Source: Plasmodium malariae
Taxonomy: Eukaryota > Apicomplexa > Aconoidasida > Haemosporida > Plasmodiidae
NCBI RefSeq assembly: GCF_900090045.1
Contig: NC_041783.1
Coordinates: 1,994,001-2,058,000, forward strand
DNA length: 64,000 nucleotides
Direction: 5' to 3'
Each line of letters starts with the position of its first letter. The first letter of the stretch is position 1. Position numbers and translations under genes: made by a program. Under the pieces are notes generated by a model, which was given only the letters and a program-made list of their open reading frames with translations, made no database searches and was not told where the DNA came from. Of this stretch, positions 55,459-64,000 are shown one piece after another.

Positions 55459-57468
55459 TCACAACCGCTCGCACCTCATCATGATAAATTCATGAGAGTC
55501 TTCAAACTCCGTAAATTTGGCTTCGAATAAATTTTGGTTCAAGTTAAGAAAGGGGTTAGTAAAATAAGAATTAGGAGGTGTAAAAAAATTAAGTTTAAAA
55601 TTATTATTTTGTAATTCGTCTAAAAATGACTTAATGCCATCTCTATTTTTTTTACATACATAGAAAAATATTCCTTGTTTTTTTAAAGTTTTATTTAATA
55701 AATAAACAAGTGATGGTACCATCGTCTTATCATATATTAAATCACTGCCAATAATAAAGTCATACATTAGAATTTTATTATTTTCTCTAACATATGTATC
55801 TTCATTAGTCCAGTCTATATTACAAACTTTTATCTTGCTTTTCCAGTTTGGGTCAACTTCATTAAGTAGAGGAGCATTTATATCTACATTGTATGAAATG
55901 TTACGTAGCGTAAAGTCGTTAACATCGCTAATAAGTAATTTGTTGGGACTGCTACTGTCAATACTGGCGTTTCTATCAGCGCTTATGCTAGAACTGTCAG
56001 TGTTGGCTTTGCTATATACGCCGCGAACATTCTTAAGGCCCGCATAGATGAACAACGAAATGCTTACTAATCCACAGCCTGCTCCAACTTCTAAAATGTT
56101 TTTATTAGCAAACAAATTATTTTCTTCATATAAGTCATATAACCATTTGCTTGTTATAATAGAGCATTCCCATATGTTAATGCCTGTAATATCACTACTG
56201 GCAATAGGGCTATTTAATAAATCTCCATAATAATTAAGTCCTATTTCTCTTATCTTTATTATAATATTCTTGTTATTAAGTTTTATTTTTTCGTTGATTT
56301 GTAATTCGTATATATATTCCTGAACAATTTTTGCCTCCTCATGTTTTGTTGTAAATCCGTTATATAATATACTATTTTTAATCTCCTTTTCCATTACTTT
56401 TGTTTTGTTTATACCGTATGTAGATACACACACATTAGATAATGTGTTATCCTTTCCATTCATTCGTTTGTACAAATATTCATCGTCGTTACTATCATGT
56501 ATCTGCGTTTGATTATCCTCGAATAATGATGTACTAATTGATGATTCATTTTTTGTATAATTTAAATTATCTGTTTCTCTCTTTTCATTTTTATTCATAC
56601 AAGAATCAACCTCTTCCTTCAGGTCGTAACTCTGTGGGTTATCTAGAACGCTAGATATGGGATGATTCAAAATTAGTTGTAATATATTTTCATCCTGCGC
56701 ATTAAAGGCTTCTGATAATATATGTTTGTCGAAGGCATTTTTTGTCAATAAATCTATCTTATTCCTCTCTTTGTATAAACAGAGTTGTTCTCTCTGTTGT
56801 TCACTGTACCATTCCGCTGCTCCCACGTCGACGCCTACTCCTGATTCTGCTCCTGCATCTATTCCTACTTCTTTCCCTTTTTGAGTGTTCGTGCCATTCC
56901 TTTCATTAAAAATGCTGCTAAACACGTTTAAGGAGTGTATTTTCTTTTTAGTTTCCACATTTAGCCTATAATTTTCCTTCAAAATGCGATGATTTATTAA
57001 ATGCTTGTTCATCAGATTTTCATAAAATTCATTCTTTCTTTTTTCAGTGGATAAATATTTATCTTTATTTAAGTAGTAGTCAAAAAGTAGTAACTCCTGT
57101 ACTGCTGCATAATGTTTATTTTGAATTGCCCACAGTAAAGGGCTATTCCCGCTATTATTGTATTCATTGTAGTTACTTCCACATTCATATAGCAAAAACT
57201 TTATCATATCAATATTATTATTTGCACATGCAAAATGGACAAGGGTGTTGTTACTTTCGTCCTTTATGTTATTAATCGAATTTATATTTTCATTCTGCAA
57301 AATATTCTTTATTTCATCTATGTCGTTCGTTCTAACGCAGTAAAGCAGGTCTTCCGCTATGTTTACAGGAACGTTCAACGCTCCTTTTTGCGACTCGTAT
57401 TGTGGATCTTTACCTATTACCCCTTTCATCTTGTTCACTTCTTTTTCACATTCAACGACAACACCCAT
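55459..57468 (-). CDS. Ankyrin-repeat plus class I methyltransferase protein (methyltransferase family 16-like)
   Basis: Single exon, 669 residues. Residues ~35-135 carry three ankyrin-type repeats (NNTLVHFACANNNIDMIKFLL, then GNSPLLWAIQNKHYAAVQELLLF). Residues ~240-340 are low-complexity. A SAM-dependent methyltransferase domain follows from ~405: IWECSIITSKWLY, glycine motif LEVGAGCGL at ~456, the acidic post-I region LLISDVNDFTLRNISYNV, VCNIDWTNED, and FIIGSDLIYD at ~567 (family 16 enzymes have D..IY at this spot), then a C-terminal strand region. Family 16 includes protein lysine methyltransferases (METTL21/EEF2KMT types), so a protein-lysine target is likely but not proven. Ankyrin repeats may recruit the substrate. 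The first ATG is followed by no signal peptide. Divergent from the CX9C gene. Confidence 0.88.
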   Translation of the reverse strand: MGVVVECEKEVNKMKGVIGKDPQYESQKGALNVPVNIAEDLLYCVRTNDIDEIKNILQNENINSINNIKDESNNTLVHFACANNNIDMIKFLLYECGSNYNEYNNSGNSPLLWAIQNKHYAAVQELLLFDYYLNKDKYLSTEKRKNEFYENLMNKHLINHRILKENYRLNVETKKKIHSLNVFSSIFNERNGTNTQKGKEVGIDAGAESGVGVDVGAAEWYSEQQREQLCLYKERNKIDLLTKNAFDKHILSEAFNAQDENILQLILNHPISSVLDNPQSYDLKEEVDSCMNKNEKRETDNLNYTKNESSISTSLFEDNQTQIHDSNDDEYLYKRMNGKDNTLSNVCVSTYGINKTKVMEKEIKNSILYNGFTTKHEEAKIVQEYIYELQINEKIKLNNKNIIIKIREIGLNYYGDLLNSPIASSDITGINIWECSIITSKWLYDLYEENNLFANKNILEVGAGCGLVSISLFIYAGLKNVRGVYSKANTDSSSISADRNASIDSSSPNKLLISDVNDFTLRNISYNVDINAPLLNEVDPNWKSKIKVCNIDWTNEDTYVRENNKILMYDFIIGSDLIYDKTMVPSLVYLLNKTLKKQGIFFYVCKKNRDGIKSFLDELQNNNFKLNFFTPPNSYFTNPFLNLNQNLFEAKFTEFEDSHEFIMMRCERL

Positions 57469-58182
57469 TGGAAAAAAATATTTAGCAAAAAGAAGTATAT
57501 ACGCCTAGCGTTGTTATTAGATCTATGTTTTATTTATTTTTTTTTTTTTTACTTACATGGAAATAAGCTTAAAAAAGTATTTCCTCAAAAAAAAAAAAAA
57601 AAAAAAAAAAAAAATGTATATATACATATAAGCTGATGAGAAAATGTTGACTTTTACCTTCCCTTTTTACGTAATTGCAATTAATTATGAGGTTTACGGA
57701 CTAAACAAATTTTTTTTTTTTTTTTAATTAAGTACGTAATTTACGTACAACTGTATGATTTAAAAGTTTCAAAAATAAAGCGTTTATAAACTTACTTAAA
57801 AAGTTTGCTCATTTGTTTGGATATACATGTAAAGAACATACTCATTTTACAGTCACGTCGTTTTTATTATGAGACAACAAAAAATTAGAACACTATTATT
57901 TAATTAAGCAAATTTGTTAACTTGAGCACTACATTACTATAATGAAAAAGTAAACCTAAATATTAGGAAAAGAGAAAAAAAAAGAAAGGGAAATGGAAAG
58001 GGAAGGGAAATAGAAAGGGAAATGGAAAGGGAAATGGAAAGGGAAATGGAAAGGGAAATGGAAAGATGAGAAGAGAAAAGAAAATTAGTTTATGCGGCGG
58101 AACAGCGCCATTTTTTTTTTTTATTTTCGTGCAGCATTTTAACTTATGCTCCGCAAAGTTTTATATGAAGGGAAGGGAAATA
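57469..58182. promoter_or_regulatory. Divergent promoter region
   Basis: Only about 710 bp separate the start of the ankyrin-methyltransferase (-) from the start of the CX9C protein (+), so this segment must hold both promoters. It contains an A run (57587-57614), T runs and a 12-bp purine array at 57990-58065 close to the + gene. I see no specific factor site. Confidence 0.5.
57990..58065. repeat. 12-bp purine minisatellite, ggaaatggaaag
   Basis: About six copies of ggaaatggaaag lie 120 bp upstream of the CX9C gene ATG, all purine on the + strand. Confidence 0.85.
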
Positions 58183-59669
58183 ATGGCTACGATAAAAATA
58201 GATCGAGCTATAGTTTTTTGTAAAAAAAATAAAAAGGCACAAAGAAAAAGGTATGAAAAAAATGATGAAAATAGGGAATACCCGCGTTGATGGGCATGGG
58301 CATGCACGAATATATACGGATGTATTTAAAGAAAAAAAAAAAAAAAGGGCAAGAAATAGTTGGCAGCGTAGATATATAAAAAATACAGGCACAAGTTTAA
58401 AAAAATGAGCAAAAAATGGCCTAAACAGGTTGGGATAAATAAACAAAAAAAATATATTTAAATGAGTAATGGAACAAAAAAAAAAAAATAAAATAATAAA
58501 ATAAAATAAAATAAAAAAAAAAAAATAAAATAAAATAAAATAAAAGTAATAGTAGTAGCGTTTGTAGTAAATAATAGTAATGCTTACGCGCTCCCCTAGA
58601 ATATCTTGTGTTATAAATTTAATTGTTTATTAAAAAATTAAATTGGGCGCCTATATGTGTGTTCCAATATACATGTTACTTCTTCTTGAGATTTAATGAA
58701 AATTAAGGAAGGGAAGTAAAATTAACACTGCAAAAAATATTTTGTTATTTTTCCATTTTTCCGTTGTACTGTTCTGCTGTTTTGCCATTTAACTTTTTTC
58801 CGTATTATCATTTTTTTAATTTTTTGTGTAACAGTTGGAAAGAAATGAGAAAGAAAATTTTCCCATTTTTAAAATTCCAAACAAGCAGCTGTGAGGAAAA
58901 GGAAAACATGAACAACCCCCCCTGTCCTTTTGAAGGACCGAATGGAAATAATAACGATGCAGTTTTGGACATAATAAAAAAGATACCCATAAATCCTTTT
59001 ATCGATAGTAATGAAAATTTAAATAAATATAAATATGGTGTGGAAAAGAAAGGTATCGAAAGATATACAGGTATACAAGTATATGAAGAAGAAGATGAAA
59101 AAGACCATAAAAAGAAACAGCCATTTGATTATCCATTTCCAGTTAGTAAACATGTTATATTTGAAAAAAATAAAGTAAATAAATCAGATGACCGTATAAA
59201 TATAAATTATAGTAATATATCCACTGACCTATATCCAGAAGAGGGATATAAAACCCCCAATAGAAAAAAGCATTTCTCATCAGAATGGGAAATATTATTA
59301 GCACATAATCATGGATTATATAATTTTAAAAGTACGGATAATAATGTTATAGTAAATAAAGATATGTATGCTTTAAATACAGAAAATGATATTAGAAATA
59401 AATTAAATTTATATATAGAAAGAATAAATGTAGATAATCCAAATGATGCTTGTAAATATTTAGCAATAGAAGAATATAAATGTTTATTAACTCATTCATT
59501 TCATATGAACCCAGATATCAGTAATCAAAAATGCGTCAAATGGTTTAATGAATATATGCAATGTAAATGGGATGAACATAAACTAAATTATGGTTATAAT
59601 TATATTGAAAATAGGAGACACAAAAAGTCCAAAGCGTACATTGCGGCGCCGGATTATCAGTACTCTTAA
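58183..59669 (+). CDS. Twin CX9C (CHCH-type) protein, probably mitochondrial
   Basis: Two exons: 58183-58250 (22 codons plus 2 bases, donor GTATGA) and 58835-59669 (acceptor taacag), phases agreeing, 300 residues. The C-terminal part has Cys229-x9-Cys239 and Cys256-x9-Cys266 with a 16-residue spacer, the twin-CX9C helix-hairpin of CHCH proteins, which are usually imported into the mitochondrial intermembrane space and oxidised by Mia40/Erv1 or are peripheral subunits of respiratory complexes. The N-terminus is basic (KNKKAQRKSWKEMRKKIF), and the first ~200 residues are an extension larger than in typical CHCH proteins (~80-150). No membrane segment. Which complex it serves I cannot say. The frame continuing upstream of 58835 is intron. 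Confidence 0.75.
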
Positions 59670-59860
59670 AATATTGAAAGGAAAGGGGAAGGGGAAGGGG
59701 AAGGAAAAGAGAAAAGGGAAAAGGAAAAGGAAAAGAGAAAAGGAAAAGGAAAAGAGAAAAGGGAAAAGCGAAAGGAAAAGAAAAAGAAAAAGAAAAAGAA
59801 AAAAAAGTTCCAACCATATTTGGATAATAAATCACAACAATAAAGGGGGGAATGCGTTGC

Positions 59861-59909
<49 letters not shown>

Positions 59910-61079
59910 TGCTAATACTTTCATATATAAACATATGTACACATGGGCAGTCGCCCATATGAACAGCACAGATAAAGCAGTCTGTTAAAAAAATAAACCG
60001 TGCTAAATTTGTCTTTGACAAACGATAACACCAGTTGGGGGGCTTGTTCTTTCATTTTACACATTGCCCATTATTTGTGTGTATATATATATATGCATAC
60101 CTGTGCTATAATTTGCGCCGCTCCTATTTGCCTTTTTTTAATTACATATGGGGTAAAAACAAAGAAGCCGAATTTGGCGCAAAACAGAATGAGCTTTTCC
60201 CATTTTTTAGTAATACATTTTAGAGGTGAACCATAATATTTTATTTTTTATTTTTTTTTTTAAATTTTGAATCATTAATTCGTTATTAAAACGCATGCAT
60301 TATGTTTACGTATAAAATGAAATTGTAAAATTCGACTTGGTTTACAGGCTTAAAACGTTATATATAGAATAAATATTTTCCACATGAAAATTTTTTCTAT
60401 GTTAAACGTCGTTCCTTTCAGAAATAATGTATGAATGTATGTGTGTACATAAATGAATGTATATATATATATTATATATTATATATATATATATATATAT
60501 ATGCATATGTATATACGATCATAAGAATTTTTGTGAATAGGTATATACGTACGTAAACGTGTACATGTAATTTGTAATTGTACAAGTTTTCAGTGGAGCT
60601 GTGGTTTCTGCCATTTGGTAAAAAGTCAGACAAGTAGCAGCTAAGACCATTTTCACTGAACTTGCGGGTAGTGTGTGAGAAATTATAAACAGAAAATTTT
60701 AAAAGGATGAATAAAACATAAATTTTTGATTATATACAAAATTATATCTCTTTGTACTGAACAGTAACTTAAAATTTGAAGTGATAACTATTTTATTTTT
60801 ATGTACATAATTTTTTTTTTTTTTTTTTGTTAACTTTCTCTTAACACAGGTAGCCAAAATGAAATAAAAACATTACTGCAGTTTGGTACATTGAATAACA
60901 ACTATTTTTTTTTTTTTTTTTCTTATTTTTTCACTGAAATGTAAGTAAAGAAATTTCAATCTTTCACCAATATATCTATGTATGCATGTATATGCATATA
61001 ACAAAAAAATTTTAAGAGAGGGGGGGTGTTCATTTATGTGCAAATTTTACCGCAGTATTAAACATGTAAAAACATGCAT

Positions 61080-61166
61080 ACATACATGCATACATACATG
61101 CGTACATATATGCGTACATATATGCGTACATATATGCGTACATATATGCGTACATATATGCGTACA
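61080..61166. repeat. 12-bp repeat, gcgtacatatat
   Basis: About six copies of gcgtacatatat following shorter gcatacatacat units. All frames are open, giving HICVHICV-type artefacts. Confidence 0.88.
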
Positions 61167-61604
61167 CATAGACATACATATATGCACATATATATATATA
61201 CTCATTTATTATGTTACGTAAAAAACAGGAAAAAAGTTGTTAAAACCTGTCTGCCGTTCTGTAAATATAAACATGTGAAACCCATGTGGGTAAAAAACAA
61301 AAAAAAAAAAATAAAAAAAAAAATAAAAAAAGCGAAACAAAAAGCAAAAAAAAAGGGAAAACAAAAGGAACTGTTTTTTTGCTAAGCTTCTGCTTTTACA
61401 TGCGCCTTATTATTACATGTGCGTAAAATAATACACAGGATAGATATTGCTTGTGATATAAAATGTTCGCTTTTCTCTTTCACACAAAATTAAAAGAATA
61501 TATAATAAGATATGAGAGTCTCTGCGTTAAGTAGTGTGAAATGCTTATGAAAATTAAATCACAGATTATAATCATTGCACATATAAAAATCCTCAATTGC
61601 TCAA

Positions 61605-61805
61605 GACTTTTTCTTAATTTTTTCTAAATTTTTCTTAATTTTTTCTAAATTTTTCTTAATTTTTTCTAAATTTTTCTTAATTTTTTCTAAATTTTTCTTA
61701 ATTTTTTCTAAATTTTACTTAATTTTTTCTGAATTTTACTTAATTTTTTCTGAATTTTACTTAATTTTTTCTAAATTTTACTTAATTTTTTCTAAATTTT
61801 ACTTA
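61605..61805. repeat. 20-bp minisatellite, ttttcttaattttttctaaa
   Basis: About ten copies of a 20-bp unit; mid-array copies change tttc to ttac and ctaaa to ctgaa in a block. Confidence 0.9.
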
Positions 61806-61854
61806 ATTTCTTTTTTTTTTTTTTGAACTTTTTCGTACATTATTTTTATTACAT

Positions 61855-61958
61855 TATATTTTATTTTATTTATATTTATTTTATTTATATTTATTTTATT
61901 TATACTTATTTTATTTATACTTATTTTATTTATACTTATTTTATTTATACTTATTTTA
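61855..61958. repeat. 15-bp minisatellite, ttattttatttatac
   Basis: About seven copies of ttattttatttatac or ttattttatttatat, encoding NKISI-type repeats on the minus strand. Confidence 0.88.
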
Positions 61959-62664
61959 TTTTTTGCTTTTTTAGTGATGGCGCCAGTTTTTTCTTCATTA
62001 ACTTTTATGTGGAGGCACGTATAAGGGCTTAATACTTTCCTCACTAACAATTTTATAAATTGACAATGATTACAGAACTGCTTGTTCCTTCCTTGTGTTT
62101 TAATTATGTTAATAAATATTTTAACAACCCACTAATTTTACTTAACATATCAACTGATTTTTTCATGTTTATCCTCTTTTTTTTCGATGTCTTTTTCAAG
62201 AACAAATGCAGAATTAAATATGAATATAATATTCTCTATATTTTCCTTTTTTTTTTTTTTTTTTTTTTTTTTTGTTAAAACTTTAAATTTCCCGAATTTT
62301 TTAAACTTAATTTTTTTTTCAAACGTAATTTATAATTACGTCATTAAGGGAATACATATTGAATCCTTTTATTTTCAATTAGTTTTTATATATAAATATA
62401 AATTACATTATATATGTAACCTTTTTTTTTTTTTTTTTTTTTTTTTAATAACATTTTGTCTTAAGTGCATCATTTTTATTGTAGCACCTGGGAAAATGTT
62501 CACATATATATATTTTTTTTTTTCATTGCTTTTTTTGATGTAACATTTGTATATCACTTCTTTACAACTGTCTTATTGGTATATATATTTTTTTTTTTAA
62601 TGTAATTATCCATTTACACTTCTTTGAGGAGAAAGCAGCGCAGCTCTTTTGTATAATTTATGTG

Positions 62665-62800
62665 ACCTACATATATGTACAAGTGTGTATATATATGTAC
62701 AAGTGTATATATATGTACAAGTGTGTATATATATGTACAAGTGTATATATATAAGTACAAGTGTATATATATATATAAGTACAAGTGTATATATACTACC
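62665..62800. repeat. gtgtatatatatgtacaa repeat
   Basis: About seven copies of a 16-20 bp unit (gtgtatatatatgtacaa and shorter), unit length varying by TA steps. Confidence 0.85.
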
Positions 62801-63192
62801 TGTTTAATGTCATATTTTATCATGTGCACATTTATGGTTGCGAACTTTTTTTATGCACATTCCTGAAGTGACATTTTGTGTATGTATATTTATCAATTTC
62901 TTTGCCAACGAATTTGTTATTTTATTATTATTTTTTTTTTTTATATTAATATTATTTTTAATTATATTCATACATTTACATTCGATATTGTGAAAATGGA
63001 AATATTCAATCAAACATTTAATAATATAGTTTAGCATTTTAAACTATTTAAAACACACATCATATATGCAAAAATATATACATTTATGTCCATTGTATCA
63101 GAGCGTAATTAGCAAATAAATAACACAAAATTAAAAGGTGAGCGCAATTTAAACAGGTGTCGATCAAAGCGTAGTGTGGTTGATGGAAATGC

Positions 63193-63240
<48 letters not shown>

Positions 63241-63382
63241 GTATATATATGTATATATGCATATATATGTATATATGTACATATATGTATATATGTGTAT
63301 ATATGTACATATATGTATATATGCGCACACATACATACTTACAAAGGGGGTAGAGGAAAATAAAGAGCCTTATTCCAACCAA

Positions 63383-64000
63383 ATGGAGGGAGTTAATGAA
63401 AAAAATCACATAATAGACAAGAATAAAGTAGAGAGTGCGAACAAGTACATATATACAAAATTCCCGGCTTTTGATACGCACAAAAAAATAAAAGATTATA
63501 ACAAAAAGATATCGGAGCTTGTTTTGGAGAATGGGAAATTAAAAAGATATATGAAAAATATAGAGAAGAGAATAATAGAAGAAAATGATAATTTTAATAC
63601 AAATTTTAGCAATTATGAAATAGCTATATGTAAAGCCCTTCGTCTAGGATATTCATGTATATATTTATGTTGTGCATTAAGTAAAGTAATAAATAAAAGT
63701 AAAAAATTTGTGTTCACAGAATTACTTAGACGAAGGGATAAATTTAAGAACAATTTAATAAGGTCTTATATTCACAAAAACTCTTTTGATAAGTTATTTA
63801 TAAATAGTTTGTTCATAAAAATAGATAATATATATGAAAAAAATAAAAATTTTTTTACGTCAACTGTGGTTGCACTGATAAAAAGGAAGATGAAATGTAT
63901 TTTTAAAATGTTTATGAATAAAATTTTAGAATTAACAAATCAGGAGCAAATTTTTCCTAATAATAAATTAGTACAATATGTATGTCATATGAACTCTAAT
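63383..64000 (+). CDS. 5' part of a protein of unknown function, cut by the window end
   Basis: From ATG 63383 (MEGVNEKNHIIDKNKVESAN) the frame stays open for 206 codons to the last base of the window without a stop. The start region has predicted coiled-coil character (KISELVLENGKLKRYMKNIEKRIIEEN), followed by a helical domain with ICKALRLGYSCIYLCCALSK and a basic segment. No family recognised. It is preceded by a microsatellite and A run at 63200-63330. The frame lacks a stop because the gene continues past the window. Confidence 0.7.
   Translation, partial: MEGVNEKNHIIDKNKVESANKYIYTKFPAFDTHKKIKDYNKKISELVLENGKLKRYMKNIEKRIIEENDNFNTNFSNYEIAICKALRLGYSCIYLCCALSKVINKSKKFVFTELLRRRDKFKNNLIRSYIHKNSFDKLFINSLFIKIDNIYEKNKNFFTSTVVALIKRKMKCIFKMFMNKILELTNQEQIFPNNKLVQYVCHMNSN

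Larger units (their letters stand above)
59670..63382. other. 3.7-kb intergenic region rich in minisatellites
   Basis: Purine tract 59675-59805 just after the CX9C stop, (TA)n at 59866-59906 and 60464-60502, long T/A runs and the arrays listed separately. Two higher-GC islands are open on both strands: 60090-60230 (minus frame with LILFCAKFGFFVFTPY, donor-like CAG-GTATGC) and 61965-62110 (minus frame with FCNHCQFIKLLVRKVLSPY; plus frame MAPVFSSLTFMWRH). Either may hide a very small gene or RNA; neither gives a complete model with a start. Confidence 0.45.

Noticed and set aside
1..64000. tRNA, rRNA or transposable elements
   Set aside because: I looked for tRNA-like cloverleaf islands, rRNA segments and inverted-terminal-repeat elements and saw none; a tRNAscan and Rfam run would settle it.

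Overview
This window is nuclear DNA of a malaria parasite (Plasmodium). It is very AT-rich, with long T/A homopolymers, (TA)n tracts and minisatellites between genes. Genes are intron-rich with GT-AG (and one GC-AG) introns, proteins carry Asn-, Lys- and acid-rich inserts, and apicomplexan families are present: an alveolin and an Asn-expanded coproporphyrinogen oxidase. The gene set (DPM1, OTU protease, PHD protein, IMC1b-like alveolin, coproporphyrinogen oxidase, RPL28, RPL35Ae) matches my recollection of a conserved block on P. falciparum chromosome 11. I cannot fix the species; unit content and AT bias would fit a P. malariae/P. ovale-like or avian lineage. This is inference, not a search result.

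Layout. 0-5.9 kb: the last exon of an incoming + gene, an unrecognised eight-exon + gene, DPM1 (-), and a 49-residue two-exon gene (-). 6.5-12 kb: OTU-family cysteine protease (+, five exons) convergent with a PHD-finger protein (-, seven exons, one GC-AG intron, minisatellite in intron 1). 12-21 kb: alveolin IMC1b-like (-) divergent from a probable organellar repeat protein (+). 21.8-30.9 kb: a 3045-residue TPR/J-domain protein (-). 31-37.9 kb: mostly intergenic, with an IST1-like ESCRT protein (-) and two candidate very small genes. 37.9-43.9 kb: a 1679-residue C2/transmembrane protein, MCTP-like (+). 44-53 kb: a candidate small gene, coproporphyrinogen III oxidase, RPL28 and RPL35Ae (all -). 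55.5-59.7 kb: ankyrin-methyltransferase (-) divergent from a twin-CX9C protein (+). 63.4 kb to the end: the start of another + gene.

Functionally these are independent housekeeping and parasite genes: dolichol-phosphate-mannose synthesis for GPI anchors, deubiquitination, chromatin reading, inner-membrane-complex skeleton, haem synthesis, ribosome, and membrane trafficking. There are no operons, and I saw no rRNA, tRNA, transposon or CRISPR. The most useful new observations are several short multi-exon gene candidates hidden in intergenic DNA, the GC-AG intron, and the tendency of introns (PHD, C2 protein, CPO) to host tandem repeats. All splice sites were read by eye from phase and consensus.
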